Positions 22,260 to 33,760 of a stretch of 64,000 nt of DNA are shown piece after piece. The notes beneath the pieces were generated by a model. It was not told where the DNA came from and did not search any database. It saw only the letters and a program-made list of their open reading frames with translations. Numbering within the stretch: the first letter of the stretch is position 1; each line of letters begins with the position of its first letter. This DNA comes from Phoronis australis (Eukaryota > Phoronida > Phoronidae), in the NCBI GenBank assembly GCA_002633005.1, contig NMRA01000043.1:1057267-1121266 (forward strand). The letters are read 5' to 3'. Both the position numbers and the translations under genes were made by a program.

Positions 22260-22620
22260 CTTCCAGCAAACACTTGCCGCAATCTTGCCGCAAAGTTGCT
22301 TGCTGCAAAAGTTTCTGCAAACCAGCCGCGAACACGTAGAATCAACTCTGACCAAAGAGTGGATGCAAATTTCCTGCAACCCAGCCGCAAACATCGCCGC
22401 AAGCTTGCCGCATGCTAGCAGCAAACATGCAGCAAATTTTTACCATGCAAATAAAGTTTGCCGCAAGCTTGCAGCAAACATCTCTATGTCCTTATATGGA
22501 ACAGTTCCTGCAACCCAGCCGCACACATTGCTGCAAGCTTGCCGCAAACATCTTCATGGGGTTATATAGAAGTTTCTGCGAACCACCAGAAAAAAATATT
22601 GCTGCAAGGCTACAACATAC
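22260..22620 (+). repeat. GC(N)GCAA heptamer-rich imperfect tandem repeat
   Basis: Blocks such as CCTGCAACCCAGCCGCAAAC and CGCAAGCTTGCCGCAAAC recur about five times, some with a CTTATATGGAA tail. All three forward frames are open and give Leu/Ala/Asn-rich chains, an effect of composition and not evidence of a gene. Confidence 0.8.
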
Positions 22621-22645
22621 TTGAATTGTGGCACGAATAATTTAA

Positions 22646-25600
22646 TGCAAAAATGCCCTTGACAAATACACAATTTTTATTGCATGCCCGCTTGTTAAAA
22701 AGAGAAAATACACAGTCAACTGCACACTGGATTTAACACGATAATTTTCTATCTGGTGTATAATGACTAGAAATGAAAACAAAATCACATGACAATGAAT
22801 AACAGAAACTATAAAAGTGTCTACAGTGGCAATTAGTAATGATACTTGTATTACAATCAAAATTGCATCTAGAGGGAACAGCTTGAATGTATGCAAGCTT
22901 TAATTACAATATACCGAGATGTTTTATTCTTAACGCACGACAAAATCTATAATAATTGCAACAATGATATTATTTACCTGACTAAAGTAACAACAGCAGC
23001 ATAGAGCGTTGAAATGCGCCCAACGGGTTGTTTATTAGGCTAAGCATTGAAAATGACGCAAAATAAGTCGAATGCCAGTGGAGAAAACCATGAAATCTGA
23101 CTTTCCCCCGTGGAAAGGCTTGCTTAGAACAGCATGTCGAGCATATTATCTTAAATTAGCTCATTACTTGTCAACTGAAAAAATCACTCTTAACAATTAT
23201 AAACATATTTACTTTTCCCATGTTCATCTAAAATACTTGAAAACTGTCGAATACTTCATCGATTACTAACAAAGTCTGTCTCATTAGATGCAATTTGTAA
23301 TGCCCTTGGAGTGTTCGTGAGTGTAAATGATTTGAAAAGCCAGCAATGAATAAATTACCAGCGTTCTACCGACAGGCTTCAGGTGCAATAAAACTAATTG
23401 ACGGGACACCGAGGTCGTGTGAGCTCATGCTAATTCAGTGTTTGCTGACAGAAACTGTTGTGAAACAGCTCAATTTCTATCCCACGGCCAGCTACGTGTT
23501 AGGGGAATCTTCATGAACATTTACATTATTCAAATTGTCAATGTACAACTTAGTGCCGTGACGGTGTGGCCAAAGCGGAACCTGAATTCGCGGCTCCCGA
23601 CGAGTAAGTAGATTTGTAGTTTCGTGGTTAAGTCACCAACATAATCACGTGCACTTTACTTCTTTGGCTCACTAGTATGGTATTTTCTTGACTGGAAGTT
23701 TAGTTTCGAACTTTGGCGGATTTATGTTCGTGATGTCTGATCGGCTTCCGAGCCACTAACCGGGATAACGAGTCAGTCCGGCCGCGACGGGCCTGATCGG
23801 GCCAGGATTACCAGCGTTTTTGTGTTTAGAACTCAAAAAATCACAAGTCTATACAACGCACAGATCTAGGTTCTCCTGTTTGTATCTCACGGAAAAATAC
23901 TTCGAACTTATCTCCGAACAGACCCCAAACTCCTGCTACGAACCTTATTGGCCTGCCGGACTACAAAGTCCAAACACCAATAAATCAGAAACAGCGAAAT
24001 AAAACAACACGTTTTTATAAGAACTCACGGTGTATTTTTAAAGGTTTCACATCGAAGTTTGATGATTTATTGGTGTTAAACAATGAATTCAAGCAATAAG
24101 CTGACACCAGTAACCCGAGTGTTGTGAACTGCTGAACAGACTACGTGTGAAACCAATAACGTCATTGGATAATTTCAACACCTCCGTCTGCCGTCAGGTA
24201 ACGCAACCGTACGTGCCCTTATCTCAGTGGAGTAGAACTACTCGATCTAAATTGATACAAATTAGGTTGTTTTTTGGGTGGCATGCTCCTTTAAGGCATG
24301 AACAGGTTATACTGACCAAAAACAAGTTTTCACCTAATAATTAACAGAAGACCTTGAGATTTTCACTCGTCTCTGTTTAACCGGCTTTTCTCGGCTTCGG
24401 CAAATCGACTTAATTTGAACTTAGGAACACGAGTTCTCGAAAACGGCTCAGTGGATTTCACTGAAACTTTCCAAACTTAATACTTATTCATCAATATCAA
24501 AAATGCTGTTGGGTTTTTCATAAAAAGGCCTATTTTTTGCGCACCGTTAATGTAACAACAACAAATACAACTTCTATTTTTTACAAAAGTACCATACGTT
24601 TTGCGAGTTTCTTTGCCATAGAAACCAAAGGCTACTGCAAAATTCCTTACAGCATTTTTAGGTAACTGGTGAAGTCTTCCTAGGGTACTCAGTAGAATGA
24701 AGTTAATGTAGCGACATAACACAATTATAACTTATATTTACGAGTGCACTCATTGTTTCGTTTTGATGCTCTCTATACCACTAAAGCACATTAGCTTAAA
24801 GTTTGAGAAGATCCACTGGGACTTATTTATGTTGATGGGTTTTAGTGTTGACGCTGTACGATCTCTGTCGTTAAACACCCTTGCAGCTCTAGTTGGAATT
24901 ACCCAGGTAAAACTCATTGATCGAATTTGAGAAAATCAATGGGCTTCTCTATCTCAGTATGGTTCTTCTATGCTGCTTTTACTAGCACAGAGACACGATA
25001 AATAAATTTTGAGATAGTTCGATGGATTATATACTTGAAGTGCATCGTGACATACGTAGGAAGTATCCAAGTAGCTGAATGCTAAAATAACCTACCAACA
25101 GACCAGTGCCAAGGAAATCAATTTTAATTGAAAATAATAAAGACAATCGTGGACTCGCTGCGACACCAGCTCGTTCGCTCAGCAGACAAACATGTGCGAC
25201 CCAGTAAAGACGTGTTGCAATGTCCTTCGTTATTAATACACGTTTAAAAAATAATCGGTTTCTTTTCACGTAAATGACTGTCAGTTTGGTTCAAAATATA
25301 TTTACGACCCACTATTAAGAAAGGTATGGGTCTGCCCAGTCTGTATATAAAACTTAATTACATAAGTAAAACTTATGTAATCCAGCACCCGAAGCATGCC
25401 TAGTCCGGTTCGTGTTTCTCTTCTCGCGTGAAGGAGGAAAATATATTGTGCCACTAGGCGGCGCCAGCAGGATTTGCATCTTTGGACACTTGATAAAATT
25501 AACACTTGAACCTACAATGGTGTCTGAACGCATTGGGTTTTTTGAATTGTGCTTTGTTATTAATACCCGGTTCATCACAAAAAAGGTTTCTTTTCCATCT

Positions 25601-25990
25601 TAGGTGGTTACTAGTATATCTCGACCTAATTAGTCTAGTACCTTTCACGGGTTAGGCATGATACGCGATATCTGTTGAAGAGTTTGGTGGTTACAATACA
25701 CTGTTTCTATTATAAGGGACATCTGTTGTTGAGTTAGGGGGTTACAATATATCTTCATTATTCTCGTACCTTACTGATACACGGGTTAGGTATACGCTAC
25801 ATGAAAGAGAGAACACAGGGAGATAGTTTATACAACGACCACGTCAACACGTAATGTACGCCAATTAAGGGAATAAACTTTTTGTTTCCACATAACGGAG
25901 TTCACTTTTTGCTCCTACTCTCGGTCAGTTGAACTCTACAACGCCATTTGAACGTATTCAAATTAACATCCCCATGGTAGACGGAGCCGC
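22646..25990. other. Gene-poor stretch
   Basis: No reading frame resembles a protein. A 15-bp exact inverted repeat (23973-23987 and 24063-24077) could form a hairpin. Related blocks around GTTATTAATACNCG near 25230 and 25555, and GTTGAGTTNGGNGGTTACAAT near 25690 and 25735, suggest old repeats. Confidence 0.5.
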
Positions 25991-26018
25991 GTCCTAACTT
26001 ACTTGATGAAGTCAGCTA

Positions 26019-26290
26019 TCACGTGACTTTCGATACAATTATGATCTCGTTTTCACTTCATTCCAGTTTACCAAAGACTTCCGGTTACACGGACGACCTT
26101 GACCTTGGATCAAGGTCCCTCTCCAACACACCTCATGACATCAGCAGTCACGTGACTTACCAGTCCCATTTGACATATTACACAATGACCTGTGACGTCA
26201 TTGTCACTTCCTTCCGGTTTGGAGATGACGTCACTTCCAGGTAGACCTTCACCTTTGACCAATGACCTCCTGACCCTTGACCTATGAATT
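26019..26290. promoter_or_regulatory. Cluster of E-box and CRE palindromes
   Basis: Two TCACGTGA octamers (26019-26026 and 26148-26155) and two TGACGTCA octamers (26193-26200 and 26226-26233) lie within 215 bases. Next to them is a run of TGACC half-sites at 26254-26284. bHLH-Zip and CREB/ATF factors are known to bind these octamers. Part of the cluster may come from an internal duplication. Confidence 0.4.
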
Positions 26291-26833
26291 TGCCCTTGGT
26301 CCCCCCTAAACAAATCACAAAAATGAGGCTCATTTACGTTCTGCCGAAGAGACAGCACAGACAAAACATGGCCGAACTGATTGAAAGTACCCATTGTTCA
26401 AGCATGCAAATAAGCACGGAACGCGCAGAAAGGTATTTGTTTAATAACCCTTTGGAGTGTATGCGTCTACGCCCCATCACTGCACCGAGACATACGTCTA
26501 CGTATACCTTAAAATGATGAACGTCATTTGATCTGCGCCTCACTGAGGCAAGTGGCAATCAAAGCCTTATCAAGAGATGCAAAAGGTTTGCCACCGAACG
26601 GATCAATTACAACTCTCAAAAATAACCCACATCACGCACAATTTTAGTGAATTTTTTTGGTTAATTGTACATGGAGGTGTTCGTTACTTATAGATTAAGA
26701 CCGTGATAACTGTTTTTTTTTGCCTTGTTACAGTTCTTGTGGTGCATACATTGATAAGTGTTCGAGAAGAGTCGTTATGCTTCAAGTTCCGTGGTAAGGC
26801 CAATGAACCCCTTTATGAATTATACAAATTCTA

Positions 26834-26839
26834 TTTATT
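26834..26839 (-). terminator. Candidate polyadenylation signal
   Basis: The minus strand reads AATAAA 75 bases after the stop codon of the single-exon Lys/Ser-rich gene, a normal distance for its 3' end. Confidence 0.5.
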
Positions 26840-26913
26840 TTTTGTTAACTTTGTTCTTGTATGATGTCATTATTTGCTACAGACTTGCTCTGTAAAAACA
26901 CTAAATGTTGCCT

Positions 26914-28503
26914 TTAATTAAACAATTTGTTTGCCCAAGTTTTTAAATCATTACTTGTTCGCCTAATTCTTTCCTGCAACGATGCCTTGTTTTGATTGTT
27001 ATTGTACGCGACGTTCTGCACACCATAATTCTTGTAGTAATCTGAATCTCGTCTACCCTGGTCCTCATGACGTGCCTGAGGCTGCATACTAAAATCCGAG
27101 ATTTCTTCCGGTCTACTTCGGCGTCTGTATGGTTCTGACGGAACAGCCCTCGAGGATCCGGGCGTTGTGGGATAAGGAATCTCTCTTTGTGAACTCTGTC
27201 GTCGAAGCTTTGGAGCATAAATATCTTCCAGTTCTTCCCTTGATCGAGGGTCCAGTCGACCTGACGAATGTTGTCGATAGATGTCAGCAATGTGCTCAGC
27301 TGGTTGGACCACGTTTCGTCCTTGGTACATCTTCTTAACTCTGTCCGAAAGCGAATTTCGTTCAATTTCCACTCTGACGTCTGAAGGAATTTTCGGCCTA
27401 GATCTGAGCCATAAAATATAATTCTCCTTCTCTTCAATGTCATTAGGTAGTTGACCTTGCATCCAAGGGCTTTTCTCAGCGCGTTTCAGGTTCAGGAGCA
27501 TACCGATGTCATACTCTCTTTGAAAAAATGCTGGGTTGATTGTATATGGGCGATCTATAGCCTTGCCACTTTGCGCGGCGACTGCACCTGGGCTTAACCT
27601 GGACGCAGTCATATCAAAAGGGCTTGTGGGCCATCCAGCGAATTCAGGTGGCACTGCAGGTTGATTAGCGATGCCTTGATACCGAGCTGGTATCGGTTTT
27701 TTCGTGAATTCCTTTTCGTGCCCTTTCCTTACCTTCCCAAGCTGTCCTCTAATGTTAACTAAATGAGTGTGCTCCCCTGCAACCTCTTTATGTCGATGTA
27801 TCTTTCTCTTCTCTACAGTTTCCAGTAGTTGGAGGTGTTCCTGGAAGTCATCCATTACGTCGGTATCATCGCCCCCAATCACTGTTTTCTTTAGTGCATT
27901 TACATCAATGTGGGCAGCTTCAAACGTGTCTCGGCGTTCTTCTTTCGTTTCGCCTTTGGTATCACCGGAAATGGGTGCAAACGCTTTGCTTCCGGCTGCT
28001 TTACTTTCCTTTGAAGACTTAGCTCCGACGCTAGTTTTACTGGACTTGTGCCCTCCTTTGGCTGAGCTCTTCCTTTTCTTTTTTTCTTCAGATTTACGGT
28101 GGTGATGATGGTGATGATGCTTTCCCTCATCCGATTTTTTCGCAGCCGCGTCAGGTTTACTTCCATCACGATGAACTTGATCTTTATTCTCATCGGACTT
28201 TGTTTTGTGCGATTGTTTCGAGGCCCTCTTTTCTTCTTTCCCTGCAGACTTTTTACTGTCAGAGGTTTTGACTGGCGCTGTTGTATCTGCGGGAATTCCA
28301 CTTTCTTCATGTTTAACAGATTTTGCACTCGATTTACTTTTAATTGATTTCTTACTCTCCGACTTTTTTACCTTACTTTTGCTAGCCTTTGATTTCAATG
28401 ACTTTTTACTTTCTTTTTTTTCAGCTTTCTTGACTTTTGGAGACGCCTTTTTCTGTTCTTTTTTTCCTTTTGGAGACTTACTTTTCTTCTTATCTTTCGG
28501 CAT
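26914..28503 (-). CDS. Single-exon gene for a Lys/Ser-rich protein of unknown function
   Basis: A 529-residue frame starts MPKDKKKSKSPKGKK and ends KTWANKLFN. The first 180 residues are almost entirely Lys/Ser/Glu/Ala with SKKS, KSPK and SKAS motifs, resembling an H1- or neurofilament-like basic tail, and contain seven consecutive His (about 130). The C-terminal half (about 200-529) is of ordinary complexity and probably folded, with WPTSPFDM, INPAFFQREYDIGMLLNL and ENYILWLRSRPKIP. I do not recognise the family. An unbroken 1.6-kb frame in AT-rich DNA, a perfect CRE 84 bases upstream and an AATAAA downstream support a real gene. Lack of introns could reflect a retrogene origin. No signal peptide or membrane segment is seen. 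Confidence 0.8.
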   Translation of the reverse strand: MPKDKKKSKSPKGKKEQKKASPKVKKAEKKESKKSLKSKASKSKVKKSESKKSIKSKSSAKSVKHEESGIPADTTAPVKTSDSKKSAGKEEKRASKQSHKTKSDENKDQVHRDGSKPDAAAKKSDEGKHHHHHHHRKSEEKKKRKSSAKGGHKSSKTSVGAKSSKESKAAGSKAFAPISGDTKGETKEERRDTFEAAHIDVNALKKTVIGGDDTDVMDDFQEHLQLLETVEKRKIHRHKEVAGEHTHLVNIRGQLGKVRKGHEKEFTKKPIPARYQGIANQPAVPPEFAGWPTSPFDMTASRLSPGAVAAQSGKAIDRPYTINPAFFQREYDIGMLLNLKRAEKSPWMQGQLPNDIEEKENYILWLRSRPKIPSDVRVEIERNSLSDRVKKMYQGRNVVQPAEHIADIYRQHSSGRLDPRSREELEDIYAPKLRRQSSQREIPYPTTPGSSRAVPSEPYRRRSRPEEISDFSMQPQARHEDQGRRDSDYYKNYGVQNVAYNNNQNKASLQERIRRTSNDLKTWANKLFN

Positions 28504-28586
28504 AGTGCCAAACTGGCAATGCCCCAAAAAGACTTGGACTTCCTATCCAAAAATTGCCAGGTGTTCTGACTTACACGCTTGCATGG

Positions 28587-28594
28587 TGACGTCA
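28587..28594. promoter_or_regulatory. Perfect CRE (TGACGTCA)
   Basis: The octamer lies 84 bases upstream of the start codon of the Lys/Ser-rich gene on the minus strand, a usual promoter position. CREB/CREM/ATF factors bind this site. Confidence 0.55.
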
Positions 28595-28989
28595 TCATGA
28601 CAATCGGTTGTTAATTTCAGTAATGTTTTGAGACAGTTTACTCAATGCCCGTGTAGTTGTTAAGTTTGAGTTAAAACAAGTCGATTAACCTTAACTTGAG
28701 CTTACGAGACTTCACTAAACTGCTAATAAGCTTTCGAATGAGTTGACTTTGGTGCGTGACGGTATAATGATTATGATAAGGAGTGAGCTTACACCGTCGC
28801 GAAGCACAGTGGCAACAGAAGACATGAAATTCTTTCGTTGGCACAAAAACAACTGAGCCAGGTCCGTAGGAAGCGGGGGAGGGGGGGAGGGGGGCGGGAG
28901 GGGCACGGCCCCCCAAAAAAATTTTCATGCATCAGGGTTAAACCGTGGCAACCGACATAGGCGTGGTGCCGGGGACAGTCGAGAAAAGA

Positions 28990-29137
28990 AAGAAGGATCC
29001 AGGATTTTGAGCTGGGGAGGGGGGGTGGGGCAGAGTATTAGCCAGTGTTTTGCCCGTCAGACATTCGCACCCCCGGACTGCCAAATGTAATCTAGGAGAA
29101 TTTTTGGGAGGCCATGGCCCCTCTAAATCCGCCACTG
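28990..29137 (-). mobile_element. CAGTGGCGGAT-type MITE, copy 2
   Basis: On the minus strand it begins CAGTGGCGGATTTAGAGGGG and runs to AAAATCCTGGATCC. It matches the plus-strand copy at 34383-34539 through GCCATGGCC, CATTTGGCA and GGGGTGCGAATGTCTG. Its distal inverted repeat is truncated or degraded. Confidence 0.8.
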
Positions 29138-30164
29138 ATTACTTGATAAAAATTGATGACCTGACAGATACCATTAATTGCTGCGCATTTCCTGATATTT
29201 GACAATATAGATATTTTCATATTTAGGGGCCCTGCCCTTGAAGGAGGCCATTGATGGCATTCAAGTGGCCACCCTTTTTGTGTTTTCAGTGACAAATTCT
29301 TAAGGGGCCGCTCACGGAGAGAGGGCTCAATGATGGAATCGATTACCTCTATTTTCCTTTTTTTGTAAACTCGTGCAACCGGTTTTCATGTTGAAGGAGG
29401 TCACTCTCTGCATCGTTTTGAGACCACACGACGGTGGAATGCACTGTCACTCTTTTTTCCACGCTTAATGATGTTTAGCCTTTCATCTTTAAGGTGTCCC
29501 ATTTCAGGCGGTACCCTCTCTCGGTGGAACAGTTCGGGGGGAAATGTCCCTTTGGCCCTCTATACATGTAAATCCGACACTGCCAAGTATTCACGATGGA
29601 AGTTGAGATTTCAAATTCATCAAAAAAAAAACACAAAACATTCGTGCACAACACAGCCATTTCACCCAAACAATCAAAAATTTGGAAAAATTCAATAGGG
29701 TCGCCACCATCGAAAGGGTGGAATTTTGAAGAACGTGAAGACCACAATTCCTGAATTACACAAAAGGACTATTTCTGATGGTTAGTTATAAAATAATGTT
29801 ACTTTTTCCCGTAGTATCACAAGAATAGTACATCTTTTGTAGCTGGCTACTATGAGTTGTTTGTAAGGAATTCCCACATGTGCAAAACACTGCTGGGCTA
29901 CTATTTGTGATGACCGTGAACATGTCGAAAGGGGGTACTCAAAGAACTCTCGCAATCATAAACAAAGATTTGAGCGTTTTTTGTTTCGTCAGTAGAGTTC
30001 AAGTTTACCTCGTGAACCGTTATAGGTACCTCTGAAATGAGCAAAAATACACCTTTTAAGGCTACCCGTCAAGAGTCTGAAAGCATGCATGCGGAAATTG
30101 CTTATAACATTCCGTTGGTTTCAGAATTACTTGTTTATGTATCTACAAAAATCTATAGATTCAT

Positions 30165-30670
30165 AGGTTTTTAATTTTTTATAAACATTTTATTTCTAAA
30201 TACACTAAGATATACAGCAACGAGGTATATGCAAATGGAACACAGACACACACGCACACACACACCCACGCACATAACTAAATAATACAACTTCACGGTT
30301 GATCTAATCTAAATAAGTATTGAGGGTTTCCCAAAAGGCAGTTTTACGGGGTTGCATATTTCTTACATTACAATAATTATACAAGAACCATTGAAATTGT
30401 AAATATCTAGGAACAATCTGACCTCTAGAGCATTTATAAATGAAATACTGACATATAGTTAAAACAGTATTTTAGAACATCTTCGAAATTACATCCAAAA
30501 TATGCTGTCAAAATAACATTTTTATCTAAGATTAAATCGTGTTGTGCAGTTACATATATCAAAAGTTTCTGAATTCCACACCAACAAGTTTTCATAGAAC
30601 CACATTCCACAAACAAATGGTTAAAAGTTTCAACAGTTCCATAACAGTTCCATAGATTCATTGGCAATTA
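30165..30670 (-). pseudogene. L1/Tx1-like LINE ORF2 C-terminal fragment
   Basis: The minus strand reads ETFNHLFVECGSMKTCW, the zinc-ribbon end of L1-type ORF2, then after a frameshift YKCSRGQIVPRYLQFQWFLY and FWETLNTYLD with a TAG near 30305. A (TG)n run and an AATAAA follow, as in a LINE 3' end. It is 5' truncated and frameshifted. Confidence 0.7.
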
Positions 30671-31380
30671 GAAGCTAATCTTGTAAGAATTGATGATGTT
30701 TCAGTGAATTTGATTGCAGCGTGAATTTGGAAAAATTCTATAATTCGATCCACAAATAGTAAAGTACACTTATACACGATTTTGCTTATCAAAAATATCT
30801 CTCAAAGACATTGATGAAATTCGGACTCACAAACAGTAGATAGAAAAAACATTTTAAAAATCCCAAAGTCAATGAAATTAAACTCATTGCTTGGAAAGTT
30901 TGCCTTTGCACTTCCTTAGTGTTTTTAGTTTCCAGTAGTATTGAGCAATGAATTTTTGTTCTTCCAAACTGAATTGATTGCTTGTCCTGATTCGCGTGCA
31001 CGTCATGACTGACGTACCCACGTTAAAAATAAGATGTAACCATGCAGTAGGCCAGCGCAGAATCTCAGTGATCCACGGGAACTGAATTTGAACTCCAGGC
31101 GTTCAGGAAGTGTGTACATTTTTGGGACACACTAACCTTTTCCCCAGGAACCAGAAACTGGACTACCGGTCGTGTTTCAACTAGTCATTCTGAAACAGCC
31201 CCAAAGACACTATACCACGAACTTTGGGACCTCACCTTTCAAAAAATCTCCTTCAAAGAATGACCATAATATCGGTTTGTGGTAAAGTCAGCCTACTTTA
31301 GTTTTAAGAAACAATAGTCCTCTTCCTAGTCTGTGTCTCTAGAATACGTGAGCTCAGTACCAGTGACACTCGATACTTAT

Positions 31381-31398
31381 TTGTCGCTCAAGCGACAA
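31381..31398. repeat. 18-bp palindrome TTGTCGCT-CA-AGCGACAA
   Basis: Perfect 8-base arms surround a 2-base centre. The core and 3' flank resemble the palindrome at 2365-2394, and a third GCGACAATTT lies 12 bases downstream. Confidence 0.7.
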
Positions 31399-32045
31399 TA
31401 TATGCCAAGTGCGACAATTTGCAAAGAGAAAGAGAGAGTTTCCCTCAAGCAGGGACATAACTTGTGGGGTTGCCGGTTTCATGAAAAGTGTCCAAATATT
31501 TTTTGTCCAGTTAAGAACAAAGACGAAAATTCATAAAAGACCGGCATGAACACGACGTCCAGTTTGTCTCCGGATTTAACTTATACAAAAAGTCGGGTAG
31601 AGTTCAATAGGTAGAAAATCTTGTCAAAATCACATGGTCTCATATGAAAATACATAACAATGTATCGCAGAATTTCACAAGATATTAGTGTCACTGAATT
31701 CGACCCACGTTTGTGAGCTTACAAACTACGCGAACTGACATAACTACGCAAGGCAGTGGTGAAATACGGTTTCAAGAATAATCTTGGCCTTAGAAAGCTT
31801 TCACACTGGAGTATTGTTATCACGTGCCGTGAGTTTGGTCAGCTCTTGGTTCTCAATTGTTGATTGTCACGTGTTCTTAGGTATTTTCTTTGCTATCCAA
31901 TCTCGTGTTTCAGTTCCGGGCCAACTTCTTGATGACGGCCACGTTGACGCACGTCCTAAAACTTACCATTTTACCCACCCTCTACCATCCCCCTTTTCGG
32001 TATTTTCTCGTACCTCATTCTAGTCGGCGCCTTTTAATACCCATT

Positions 32046-32145
32046 TTACCAGAGATCGTTATTTTTTACTTATTTATTCCTAGTAATTTCGTCATAATAA
32101 AAGACCCGATATCGCCTGCTTCAATCTTCTTTTCATCTCTGGTAA
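32046..32145 (-). mobile_element. Short MITE with TTACCAGAGAT inverted termini, copy 2
   Basis: Termini are TTACCAGAGAT and ATCTCTGGTAA. Read on the minus strand the interior aligns with the element at 1171-1283 (GGCGATAT, TTTATTATGAC). Confidence 0.7.
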
Positions 32146-32414
32146 CGTTCTTGCGATGGGGATTTATTTACAACATTTTAGATACAGCTAGGATTTCGTT
32201 TACGTGCGAAGACTCTGGTTTGGCTGGAAAATATTTCACTGACCTGTGCAGATAAGTTGCACCGCCGCATTGTCTCTATCAGCATGTGCCGCTTTGTCGG
32301 TTTTGGAATCGAAATCAGACGACTCTCAATTTGACATTATGAAGGGACATAACTTTGTGAAAAATATGAACAAAATTTGTTTCAGTTTGCAGTGATGATG
32401 GTCGTAAATTTTAG

Positions 32415-32595
32415 TCATTAAGACCAAAGTCAAGCCTGAGGGTAAATTCCGGTCTTAGCTTAGAACGATGTTCGGCTTAATTTTGGTCTTAGACATTTAA
32501 TGAAACGGGGATCATAAAATATTTTGGTCTTAGGGTAGCCCGATTTCGGTTTAAGATAAGACAGACAAAATTTCGTGAAATGAGCCTCTGGGGGT
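32415..32595. repeat. Degenerate MITE-like segment with GGTCTTA motifs
   Basis: The stretch has repeated TTTTGGTCTTA and TAAGAC motifs and ends in TTTCGTGAAATGAGCC, a common MITE end. Its left boundary is not clear. Confidence 0.3.
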
Positions 32596-32819
32596 GTCGA
32601 GAATGTTACTGCGGCCTCAAGAAATGTCACCAAACAGAGGAAATGTTGGACATGGAATAAAAAGTTGGGTAAAAAGTGTCTTTTAAATAAATAAGAGTTT
32701 CCGAATTTTAAAAGTTAATACGGTTTAATGTGGACTTTTTGACCTTCCGCGACATGAATTACTGCGCTGCCAACCTCAGATTCAGAGTGCGATCACACAG
32801 GATAATCTGCCGTTAAGAT

Positions 32820-33067
32820 CCATCTTGTCCTGATCTTATCAATCAGCACTGTCAGTGCACGTGCGCATTTATCATAAGTGGCCATCTTGTCCTGATCTTA
32901 TCAATCAGCACTGTCAGTGCACGTGCGCATTTATCATAAGTGGCCATCTTGTCCTGATCTTATCAATCAGCACTGTGAGTGCTTGTGCGCATTTATCATA
33001 AGTGGCCATCTTGTCCTGATCTTATCAATCAGCACTGTGAGTGCATGTGCGCATTTATCATAAGTGG
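32820..33067 (+). repeat. 62-bp tandem repeat, four copies
   Basis: Copies start at 32820, 32882, 32944 and 33006, each beginning CCATCTTGTCCTGATCTTAT and ending TTATCATAAGTGG. Copies 1-2 have CACTGTCAGTGCACGTGCGC while copies 3-4 have CACTGTGAGTGC, so the array grew from two variants. Confidence 0.97.
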
Positions 33068-33184
33068 GAGGGATAATATAAACTCTGTGGTGACTAAAGA
33101 GTTTTTCCTCAATGCGTATTTCAAAAATAGTGAGTTTTGTAACACCTCTTTATTTGTCTGTAAGTAATCCTCTCCAACACCTAA

Positions 33185-33216
33185 CTATTTCATGGTATTA
33201 AAATACCATGAAATAG
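33185..33216. repeat. 32-bp palindrome
   Basis: Arms CTATTTCATGGTATT and AATACCATGAAATAG are exact reverse complements separated by AA. It could be a tiny hairpin or a remnant of a foldback element. Confidence 0.9.
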
Positions 33217-33439
33217 GTATTTTGGTTATACACATATCACGTGGGGAGTATGCAAACATGTTGACTTCATTTTGCTGTAAAATGTCTGAGAATAGACTCT
33301 CTGACTCTATCATACATAGCCTTAGTTTTGCCACGCTTAGTTGTAATGTAAAAATAGTCTCAGATCCAGTTTAGTATAAAAAGCGCAAAGTTCAGCTGCG
33401 CGGGCTCTTTTACATGCACATAGACATTCAAGTATCGAT

Positions 33440-33760
33440 TTTATCCATTCCACCGGGGGCTGGCTCAAATTTTGGATAGAGATTACCATTTGTATATGTA
33501 TGTATTTAGCTATGTTCAAATGTCTCCATGGCATGACACCTGAGTATTTTTGTGACATAATCAAATTAGTAAACCAGGCTCATAGGTCTAGTGACAGTGC
33601 CAGTTATATTCATAAAACCAGAACTAATTGTGGTAAACACTCATTTTACATTGTGTTGCCTTGATATGGAACAATCTCGAAAGTGTTGTTCCTCAAAATA
33701 ATTCTATTATGTTTTCAAGTCTAGGTACCTGGGAATGATATATGTAGTGAAATTTTACTC
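33440..33760 (+). pseudogene. LINE reverse-transcriptase ORF tail
   Basis: The frame reads FKCLHGMTPEYFCDII, then KTRTNCGKHSFYIVLP, a stop, and in another frame WNNLESVVPQNNSIMF. This order is the typical C-terminus of jockey/CR1/RTE-type LINE ORF2. It is truncated upstream and carries a stop plus a frameshift. Confidence 0.7.

Noticed and set aside
27767-28105. Plus-strand frame opposite the Lys/Ser-rich gene
   Set aside because: It is a Ser/Leu/Phe-rich shadow of the biased minus-strand coding sequence.
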